A stretch of DNA of 10,444 nucleotides. Origin: an uncultured Eubacteriales bacterium. GTDB lineage: Bacteria; Bacillota; Clostridia; Oscillospirales; Oscillospiraceae. The notes beneath the pieces were generated by a model. That model searched no databases. It was not told the origin of the DNA and saw nothing but the letters and a program-made list of their open reading frames with translations. Made by a program: the position numbers and the translations under genes. The stretch covers positions 1 to 10,444 of the forward strand of contig OMQS01000006.1 of NCBI GenBank assembly GCA_900313295.1, given 5' to 3'. This document shows, piece after piece, positions 5,312 to 10,444 of this stretch (within the stretch, counting starts at the first letter, position 1; each line of letters begins with the position of its first letter).

Positions 5312-6789
5312 TGATGAAGGAGATCAAAAACAAGTTCCGCAGCCTTTACTGGCAGCAGTTCAGTCTCATTGCGGGCATCGTGATGCTGACGCTGCTGCTG
5401 CTGGGCGCTTCGTTTTACGCCTTAAGCTACAACTACCTCGTGGGCGAAAAGCGGGACGAGATGAAGGTGCGGGCGCAGCTCATCGTGCAGATGTCAGAGG
5501 AGTATCTGACAGTGGACGAGAGCGACGAGGGCGGGCAAGACAGCAGCCTCAGCCGCATGGCGGGCGTGGCCAGCATGATGACGGAGGTGAACTTCCTCAT
5601 CTGCGACGGAAACGGACAGGCGCTGCTGACTACGGACTCGGATCTCGCCGGCAAGAGCATACGCCTGCCGGAGGAGCTGCAGACCCAGATTTTGGAGAAT
5701 GAAAACGGCTTTGAGGGGAACACCACCCTGGGAGGGCTGTACCGGCTGCGGCAGTTTGCCGTGGGTCTGCCGGTGAAAACGGCGGACGGGCAGGTAGTGG
5801 GCATGGTGCTGGCCATGATCGACGCCACCCAGCTCATGCGCCTGTGGCGCTCGTTTACGGGGCTGTTTTTCATGATCTCGGCCATTGTGCTGCTCATTTC
5901 CTTTGTGGCCAGCTCCTTTATGTCCATGCGGCAGATCCAGCCCATTAAAGAAATGCTCAAGGGTACCCGCGCCTATGCTGCGGGAAACTTTGACATGCGC
6001 ATTGAGGACGAGGGGCGGGGCGACGAGATCGGCGAGCTGGCACGGTCATTTAACATGATGGCCGATTCTCTTTCGGAAACGGAGCGGCAGCGGCGGGACT
6101 TTATCGCCAATATCTCCCACGAGCTGAAAACGCCTATGACCTCCATTGCCGGCTATACCGACGGCATTCTGGACGGGACCATCCCCCAGAAGGACGAGCG
6201 GAAATATTTGCAGATCATCTCCGACGAGAGCCACCGGCTCAGCCGGCTGGTGCGGCGGATGCTGGATATTTCCCAGATCCAGTCCCAGGAGATGCACAAG
6301 GAGGACTTTGACCTGTGCGAGAGCATGCGTATTGCGCTGCTGAGCATGGAGCAGAAGATCAACCAGCGGGGGCTGGACGTGGAGGCGAACATCCCCGAGG
6401 ACTCCGTTATGGTGCGGGGGGACAACGAGCTTATCACGCAGGTGGTCTACAATCTGCTGGAAAACGCCACCAAGTATGCGGCGGAGCACTCCACGCTGTA
6501 TCTGGGGCTGGCCTGTCGGGGGGAGAAGGCGGTGGTCACCGTGCGCAACACCGGCAACACCATTCCGGCGCAGGAGATCCCGCTGCTGTTTGAACGGTTC
6601 CATAAGTCGGACAAGTCCCGCAGCGTGGACAAGGACGGCTACGGGCTGGGGCTGTATGTGGTGAAAACGATACTCAACCAGCACAAGGAGCAGATCACCG
6701 TGACCAGCGAAAACGGGGTAACGGCTTTCAGCTTTACGGTGCAGATGGCGGATAGCACCCGCAGCTACGGGGAGGAACAGGAAAAATGA
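5311..6789 (+). CDS. Membrane sensor histidine kinase (HAMP, HisKA, HATPase)
   Basis: Partner kinase of the upstream regulator. Residues (492 aa from the ATG at 5311): TM1 about 17-39, an extracytoplasmic sensor of about 140 residues, TM2 about 181-203, and HAMP about 204-256. The dimerisation/phospho-acceptor motif is NISHELKTPMTSI with H270. The catalytic domain has the N box NLLENATKYA (381-390), NTGN in place of the usual DxGxG G1 box, FERFHKSDKSRS (F box) and the GYGLGLYVVK G2 region (from 443). There is no PAS domain, so it is not WalK-like; the layout is closer to CssS or PhoR-without-PAS. The regulator's TGA overlaps the ATG as TGATG; a GTG at 5308 and an ATG at 5314 are alternative starts, and the upstream ribosome binding site is weak, consistent with coupled translation. 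Confidence 0.95.
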   Translation: MMKEIKNKFRSLYWQQFSLIAGIVMLTLLLLGASFYALSYNYLVGEKRDEMKVRAQLIVQMSEEYLTVDESDEGGQDSSLSRMAGVASMMTEVNFLICDGNGQALLTTDSDLAGKSIRLPEELQTQILENENGFEGNTTLGGLYRLRQFAVGLPVKTADGQVVGMVLAMIDATQLMRLWRSFTGLFFMISAIVLLISFVASSFMSMRQIQPIKEMLKGTRAYAAGNFDMRIEDEGRGDEIGELARSFNMMADSLSETERQRRDFIANISHELKTPMTSIAGYTDGILDGTIPQKDERKYLQIISDESHRLSRLVRRMLDISQIQSQEMHKEDFDLCESMRIALLSMEQKINQRGLDVEANIPEDSVMVRGDNELITQVVYNLLENATKYAAEHSTLYLGLACRGEKAVVTVRNTGNTIPAQEIPLLFERFHKSDKSRSVDKDGYGLGLYVVKTILNQHKEQITVTSENGVTAFSFTVQMADSTRSYGEEQEK

Positions 6790-8078
6790 TAGACGAAAAC
6801 AACGTGACGCCCGCCGGCGAGGAGAGCCGAGAGGTCGTGTCATGGTATGTGCCCCGAGAGCAGGGGACGGAGGTGGTGCACTGCTATGTGCAGCCGGAGC
6901 CGCTGCCCCAAAGCGTCCGGCCGCAGCCCCAGGCGGCACCGACCAAGAAGAAAAAGAAGGGCTGGGTCGTTTTTGTGATCCTGGCGGCGGTGCTGGCGGC
7001 GGCTGTGGGACTGACGGCGCTGCTGGTGTCCATCTTTTCCGACGATTCGTCGTCGGTGCCCGATGACGGAAGCGCCGGCAGCATTGTGGATATTTCCGGC
7101 AGCGAGCACTGCTTTGTGCCCGTCAGCCCGCCGGAGCCGTCCGTTCGCATGGAGCTGGCCGCTCCGCTGGAAACGGCGCTGACGCCGGCGGAGGTCTACC
7201 GGAAGGCGGGGCCGTCCACGGTGACGGTGCTGGCCACCAACGCCGCAGGCACCAGCTCTATGGGCACCGGTGTTCTGCTGACGGAGGACGGGTACTTTAT
7301 CACCAACGCCCATGTGGTGTCCGGCGCTGTGAGCAGCATGATCGTTTTGGACACCGGTGTCACCTACGAGGCCAAGCTGGTGGGCTATGCTCCGGAGCGG
7401 GACATCGCCGTGCTGAAGGCGCAGGAGGCCGAAGGGCTGACGCCGGCGGAATTCGGCGACTCCGACTACTGCAGCGTGGGCGAAACGGCGTATGCCATCG
7501 GCAACCCGCTGAATCTGAAGCTGCGGGCGACCTTTACCAACGGCATGATCTCCGGCCTTGAGCGGCAGATGGAGCTGGACGGCAGGACGCTCACCATGAT
7601 CCAGACCAACGCTGCCGTGAATAATGGCAACTCCGGAGGCCCCCTCATCAACGAGTACGGGCAGGTCATCGGCATCATCACCATGAAAATGAGCCGCAAC
7701 GGCAGCGGCGCCGAGGCGACGGTGGAGGGGCTGGGCTTTGCGCTGCCCACCTCGCAGGTGGCCTATGTGGTCAACGACATCATGACCTTCGGCGAGTTCC
7801 GCGGCATCCCCACCTTCGGCTTCACCATTGTCACGGAGCAGGCGGAGGACGGGAGCAGCTATGTGACCGTGCACTCCGTGGAAGCGGGGCTGGCGGCGGA
7901 GGCGGGCGGCGTGCTGCCCGGCGATGTGCTGGTGGCCGTGGACGGACACGCGATCCACAACAACTGGGATCTGATGGATTACCGCCGCACCCTGCACGGC
8001 GGGGACACGGTGGATCTGACCCTCCTGCGGGAAGGAAAGGAGATCCACTGCCTTGTGACGCTGACAGCGACGAAATAA
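6786..8078 (+). CDS. S1C (HtrA/DegP-like) serine protease with PDZ domain
   Basis: Membrane-anchored protease that probably degrades or handles misfolded exported proteins outside the cell. The 430 residues comprise a cytoplasmic N-terminal region of about 53 residues (acidic, then Pro/Gln-rich), five lysines (54-58), a membrane helix at about 60-83, and a Ser/Asp/Pro-rich linker. A trypsin-like domain follows (about 145-335), then a PDZ domain (about 345-428, with GGVLPGDVLVAVDG). The catalytic triad is complete: H176 in TNAHVV, D206 in RDIAVLKA, S283 in NNGNSGGPL. The ATG overlaps the kinase stop as ATGA, and GGAGG at 6771-6775 is the ribosome binding site, so it is the third gene of the two-component operon. 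It is probably both regulon member and effector. The family is sure; the HtrA/DegP/YyxA subtype is not. Confidence 0.94.
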   Translation: MIDENNVTPAGEESREVVSWYVPREQGTEVVHCYVQPEPLPQSVRPQPQAAPTKKKKKGWVVFVILAAVLAAAVGLTALLVSIFSDDSSSVPDDGSAGSIVDISGSEHCFVPVSPPEPSVRMELAAPLETALTPAEVYRKAGPSTVTVLATNAAGTSSMGTGVLLTEDGYFITNAHVVSGAVSSMIVLDTGVTYEAKLVGYAPERDIAVLKAQEAEGLTPAEFGDSDYCSVGETAYAIGNPLNLKLRATFTNGMISGLERQMELDGRTLTMIQTNAAVNNGNSGGPLINEYGQVIGIITMKMSRNGSGAEATVEGLGFALPTSQVAYVVNDIMTFGEFRGIPTFGFTIVTEQAEDGSSYVTVHSVEAGLAAEAGGVLPGDVLVAVDGHAIHNNWDLMDYRRTLHGGDTVDLTLLREGKEIHCLVTLTATK

Positions 8079-8124
8079 CGGCGACAAAATGACATAAAAA
8101 AGAGAGAAACCTGTGGCGGCGCTG

Positions 8125-8496
8125 TCAGCTGCTCTGGGGGGACTTGCCGAAGACGGTGTAGAGGCCGGACAGAAGCAGGAAGACGCCGAAGGGCTTTTTC
8201 AGCACGGCTACGTCCACGGCTGTGGCCAGAAGGGAACCCAGCGCCGCCGCGGGAAGCCCCCACGGGATGGCGGAGCGCAGGAGAGGGGCGTCCAGGAGAC
8301 CGTTTTTTCGGTGCTGCGCCACGGCCATGGCCGCCGTGGGGAGAAAATAGAGGAGGTTCACGCCCTGGGCGGTGATCTGATCCACGCCTAAAAACAGGGT
8401 CATCACCAGCAGCAAGAGCGTACCGCCGCCGATGCCCCAGGCCGAGAGGATCCCCATTAAAAAGCCGGCCAGAGCCGGAAGGACATACGCTTTCAC
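8125..8496 (-). CDS. TSUP (TauE/SafE) family half-transporter, second copy
   Basis: Polytopic membrane protein of 123 residues that matches one half of a TauE/SafE anion exporter (sulfite/organosulfonate type; substrate unknown). It has VLPALAGFLMGILSAWG, then the glycine motif GIGGGTLLLLVMT, GVNLLYFLPTAAMAVAQH in the middle, and a final helix containing KKPFGVFLLLSGLYTVFG. About four hydrophobic segments are visible. The start is inferred as the GTG at 8496-8494, whose GTGA overlaps the TGA of the upstream copy, in the -1 frame relative to it; there is no clear ribosome binding site. The two halves resemble each other in motif order, so they may form a heterodimer. A single 240-residue gene broken by a frameshift is the alternative. 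Confidence 0.75.
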   Translation of the reverse strand: MKAYVLPALAGFLMGILSAWGIGGGTLLLLVMTLFLGVDQITAQGVNLLYFLPTAAMAVAQHRKNGLLDAPLLRSAIPWGLPAAALGSLLATAVDVAVLKKPFGVFLLLSGLYTVFGKSPQSS

Positions 8497-8846
8497 AGCA
8501 GGTAGCGCACGCCGCCGTAGAGCAAAAAGACGCCGAAGAGCCGCCGCAGCCACGCGCTCGGCATTTTTTTGAACAGCTTGCCGCCCACAAAGCCGCCCAC
8601 AAGGCCGCCCAGCAGGTACGGCAGCGCCGTCAGCAGGCGCAGCCCCGTGCGCAGCAGGTAGATGGCGGCGGACAGGACGCAGAAGGGGAGGATCACCGCC
8701 ACGCAGCTGGCGAGCGCCTTTTTCTGCTCCGTTTTGCACCATGCCGTCAGCAGCGGCACCAGCACCGTGCCCCCGCCGCCGCCGAACAGGCCGTTTACAA
8801 GCCCTCCGGCAGCGCCGCTGAGAGCGTATTTCCACTTTTTATCCAC
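8493..8846 (-). CDS. TSUP (TauE/SafE) family half-transporter, first copy
   Basis: Membrane protein of 117 residues, about half the normal 240-260 of the family. The N-terminus has AAGGLVNGLFGGGGGTVLVP (about 11-30), the usual glycine-rich TSUP signature followed by VP. The hydrophobic segments are at about 8-35, 45-66, 72-93 and 100-117, the last containing LFGVFLLYGGVRYLL, which mirrors the end of the second copy. The start is a GTG at 8846-8844, with AGGGGG at 8859-8854 seven nt upstream; no better ATG exists. It overlaps the second copy by 4 nt and follows the DUF1540 gene after 58 bp that contain a strong hairpin. The transported ion is unknown. Confidence is high for the family and lower for how the two halves function. 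Confidence 0.78.
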   Translation of the reverse strand: MDKKWKYALSGAAGGLVNGLFGGGGGTVLVPLLTAWCKTEQKKALASCVAVILPFCVLSAAIYLLRTGLRLLTALPYLLGGLVGGFVGGKLFKKMPSAWLRRLFGVFLLYGGVRYLL

Positions 8847-8865
8847 GATCGCACCCCCTTTATGT

Positions 8866-8904
8866 AGCCCCTCCGCAGCGGGTCGGCTGTGGAGGGAAGG
8901 GGCT
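8866..8904 (-). other. Hairpin between the DUF1540 gene and the TSUP pair
   Basis: AGCCCC (8866-8871) pairs with GGGGCT (8899-8904), and TCCGCAGC (8872-8879) with GCTGTGGA (8886-8893, one G-T wobble), leaving a 5-nt bulge and a 6-nt loop. It begins right after the DUF1540 stop codon and ends a few bases before the ribosome binding site of the TSUP gene. No T-run follows on the minus strand, so it is not a canonical terminator; it could be a processing or partial-attenuation site. Confidence 0.55.
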
Positions 8905-9093
8905 TTACAGCTTGCGGAAGCTCTGGCAGTCAGTGCACTGATCCACGGAGGGATTGCTCTCGTGGGTGCCGATCTGGATGGAGTTCAGACCGCAGTTGTT
9001 GACCTCGCTGCAGTGATGGGCGCAGCTGGTAACGGTGCACTTGATGGCAGAGTTGGGGGTGCAGGCGCACCCGTCGTTGGTGCAATTAGACAT
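8905..9093 (-). CDS. DUF1540 domain-containing Cys-rich small protein
   Basis: A 62-residue protein with nine cysteines (4, 9, 11, 19, 24, 28, 34, 53, 56) and His 26, 27 and 44, a composition suited to metal binding. The family signature is clear: IKCTVTSCAHHC, NNCGLNSIQIG, then CTDCQSF near the C-terminus. DUF1540 proteins are common in spore-forming Firmicutes and have no established biochemical function; a zinc or redox role is inference from the cysteines. The ATG at 9093 follows GGAGG (9107-9103) at 9-nt spacing. The gene starts only about 18 nt beyond the mgtE terminator hairpin, which is unusual. It may be cotranscribed with the TSUP pair. Confidence 0.9.
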   Translation of the reverse strand: MSNCTNDGCACTPNSAIKCTVTSCAHHCSEVNNCGLNSIQIGTHESNPSVDQCTDCQSFRKL

Positions 9094-9107
9094 AGTTTTC
9101 TTCCTCC

Positions 9108-9145
9108 AAAAAAATAAGCTCGGGCTTGAAGCCCGAGCTTATTTT
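9108..9145 (-). terminator. mgtE terminator, abutting the DUF1540 ribosome binding site
   Basis: AAAATAAGCTCGGGCTT (9111-9127) and AAGCCCGAGCTTATTTT (9129-9145) form a 17-bp perfect inverted repeat around a single G at 9128; the practical loop is about 5 nt. On the minus strand it runs into seven Ts (9114-9108). It ends one base before the GGAGG of the DUF1540 gene. Its symmetry would allow weaker termination on the plus strand as well. Confidence 0.9.
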
Positions 9146-9161
9146 GCGCGGCAATGCTTGG

Positions 9162-9167
9162 ATTATA
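9162..9167 (-). promoter_or_regulatory. TATAAT hexamer over the mgtE stop codon
   Basis: On the minus strand a perfect TATAAT (9167-9162) includes the mgtE TAA. At 17-nt spacing the -35 would be TTTTTC (9190-9185), which is poor. A transcript from here would start near 9155 and run straight into the terminator hairpin before reaching the DUF1540 gene. It could be its promoter, or chance. Confidence 0.25.
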
Positions 9168-10444
9168 CGCCCAAAAGCGATTTGGAAAAAGCAAAATAAA
9201 TGAGAAGGGACAGGGCGTCCACGATGGTGGTAATAAAGGGCGAGGCCATAACCGCAGGGTCAAGGCCGATTTTTTTCGCCAGAAGCGGCAGGGTGCAGCC
9301 GACAAATTTAGCGCACAAAACGGTGCAGACCAAGGTCCCGCAGACTACGGCGGCTATCAGAGGAGAGAGGGCGGTGTTGCCCAGCAGCAGCCGATCCACC
9401 AGCATCATTTTCACAAAATTGGCCACAGCCAGGCACACGCCGCACAGCAGAGCCACACGAAGCTCCTTCCAAATGATCTGGAAGGTGTCCGAGAAATTGA
9501 CCTCGGACAGGGATAGGGCACGGATCACGGTAACGCTGGACTGGGAGCCGCAGTTGCCGCCGGTGTCCATCAGCATGGGGATGTAGGCGGTCAGCACCGG
9601 CAAAACCGCCAGGGAGTTCTCAAAGCTGGTGATGATAAGACCCGTGAAGGTGGCGGAGACCATCAGCAGAAGCAGCCAGGGGATACGGGCCTGGAAGGTG
9701 CTTCGCACGCTGGTTTTCAGATAGGGCTTATCCGTGGGGGTAATGGCGGCCATCTTCTCCATATCCTCGGTGGCCTCTTCCTCCATAACATCCATGGCAT
9801 CGTCTACGGTAACGATACCGATGAGGCGGTTTTCCTGGTCCACCACAGGCATGGCAAGATAGTCGTACTTGCTCATGGCCTGGGCCACATCCTCCTTGTC
9901 GTCCAGGGTGGTGACGGAGACCACATTGGGGTCCATGATCTCCTCAATGCGGTCATCCTCGTCGGCCAGAAGCAGGTCCCGGACGGACAGCACGCCCTGC
10001 AGGTGGCGGGTGGGATCGGTGACATACAGGATGTTGATGGTCTCCAGCTCGCCGCCGATACGGCGAATGCGCTTGAAGGCGTCCGCCACGGTCATATCCT
10101 TTTTCAGACTCAGGTACTCCACATTCATAATGGAGCCGGCGGAGTCCTCAGGATACTGCAGCATTTCGTTGATGGACTTGCGCATTTCCGGGGTGGCCTT
10201 ATCCAGAATACGGATAACAACGCTGGCGGGCATCTCCTCCACAATATCCACGGCATCGTCCAGGTACAGCTCGTCCAGCACTTCCTTCAGCTCCGTGTTG
10301 GAGAAGCCGTTGATGAGCATTTCCTGGCTGTCGGACTCCAGCTCCACGAACACCTCTGCCGCCAGCTCCTTGGGCAGCAGACGGTACAGCAGAGGCATCA
10401 GCTCCTCGCCGGCCTCCTCCAGCAGCAGGGCGATGTCCGGCGGT
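9163..10444 (-). CDS. mgtE: Magnesium transporter MgtE (5'-truncated by window edge)
   Basis: Mg2+-gated channel of the inner membrane; its cytoplasmic N and CBS domains bind Mg2+ and close the pore when internal Mg2+ is high. About 426 codons are visible, and the start lies beyond 10444; the frame is open to the edge (PPDIALLLEEAGEEL before the first internal Met at 10398). The order is MgtE N domain (LLPKELAAEVF onward), a CBS pair (about 120 residues, with VRDLLLADEDD and MPVVDQENRLIGIVTVDDAM), a connecting helix, and five membrane helices. The pore signature MDTGGNCGSQSSVTVIRAL is at about 9519-9575, and the last helix has ITTIVDALSLLIYF, whose Asp corresponds to the ion-selecting residue of Thermus MgtE. 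The coding region appears intact. The Mg2+ leader that often precedes mgtE would be outside the window. Confidence 0.97.
   Translation of the reverse strand, partial: PPDIALLLEEAGEELMPLLYRLLPKELAAEVFVELESDSQEMLINGFSNTELKEVLDELYLDDAVDIVEEMPASVVIRILDKATPEMRKSINEMLQYPEDSAGSIMNVEYLSLKKDMTVADAFKRIRRIGGELETINILYVTDPTRHLQGVLSVRDLLLADEDDRIEEIMDPNVVSVTTLDDKEDVAQAMSKYDYLAMPVVDQENRLIGIVTVDDAMDVMEEEATEDMEKMAAITPTDKPYLKTSVRSTFQARIPWLLLLMVSATFTGLIITSFENSLAVLPVLTAYIPMLMDTGGNCGSQSSVTVIRALSLSEVNFSDTFQIIWKELRVALLCGVCLAVANFVKMMLVDRLLLGNTALSPLIAAVVCGTLVCTVLCAKFVGCTLPLLAKKIGLDPAVMASPFITTIVDALSLLIYFAFSKSLLGV

Noticed and set aside
6046..6939. Minus-strand frame of about 297 codons opposite the kinase
   Set aside because: It spans the kinase/protease junction and its composition is that of a shadow; the kinase motifs on the plus strand are unambiguous.
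6840..8087. Long minus-strand frame of about 415 codons opposite the S1C protease
   Set aside because: It is His/Arg/Gln-rich and matches no family, while the plus strand has a complete catalytic triad, PDZ domain and operon coupling. It is an antisense artefact of GC-rich codons.
8079..8124. Possible terminator between the protease and the TSUP genes
   Set aside because: The minus strand has a TCTCTCTTTTTT run, but I could not find a stable stem before it, and the plus strand has no T-run.
8497..8835. Upstream part of the second TSUP frame as an N-terminal extension
   Set aside because: That stretch is an Arg/Gly-rich shadow of the first TSUP copy. TSUP similarity begins only after the GTG at 8496, which overlaps the first copy's stop.
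1..10444. CRISPR array, prophage, toxin-antitoxin or defence module
   Set aside because: There are no regularly spaced repeats, integrase, transposase or recognised defence domains; every long frame is explained by housekeeping, sporulation, signalling or transport genes.

Overview
The window looks like chromosomal core sequence from a GC-rich, spore-forming member of the Clostridia, probably in the Oscillospiraceae (Flavonifractor/Oscillibacter/Lawsonibacter-type). I infer this from the GC-rich coding DNA with strong GGAGG ribosome binding sites, the sporulation genes (BofA, its YaaL-type partner, SpoIID), a DUF1540 protein, and intergenic repeats of a kind I associate with gut Clostridia. 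The placement rests on gene content, not a database search. I see no phage, IS transposase, CRISPR, tRNA or rRNA.

Layout from left to right. (1) 1-1040, minus strand: the rplM-rpsI operon (ribosomal proteins L13 and S9), with a near-consensus sigma-A promoter, a roughly 100-nt leader and a hairpin terminator. (2) 1141-1866, plus strand: a TtcA-family PP-loop tRNA thiolase with three iron-sulfur cysteines. (3) 1923-2539, minus strand: yaaL (DUF2508) and bofA, overlapping by 13 nt and ending in a hairpin terminator. (4) 2634-3083, plus strand: tadA, the tRNA wobble A-to-I deaminase, divergent from yaaL. (5) 3275-4270, plus strand: spoIID, the engulfment peptidoglycan lytic transglycosylase. (6) 4271-4630: a 360-bp spacer without genes, holding a 117-bp MITE/REP-like element, a second hairpin repeat and a promoter-like region with a dyad. 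(7) 4631-8078, plus strand: a tightly coupled three-gene envelope-stress-type operon of OmpR-family response regulator, HAMP sensor kinase and membrane-anchored HtrA/S1C protease with a PDZ domain. (8) 8125-9093, minus strand: two half-size TauE/SafE (TSUP) membrane proteins overlapping by 4 nt, preceded by a Cys-rich DUF1540 protein. (9) 9163-10444, minus strand: mgtE, the CBS-domain magnesium transporter, whose N-terminus lies outside the window.

Most genes are ordinary housekeeping, tRNA-modification or sporulation genes, and I do not see a clear undescribed system. The points most worth a second look are the half-size TSUP transporter pair, the repeat-filled spacer with a possible autoregulatory dyad before the two-component/protease operon, the DUF1540 gene set directly behind a strong terminator, and the adjacency of tadA with yaaL-bofA, which recalls the Bacillus yaaJ-dnaX-yaaK-recR-yaaL-bofA region.
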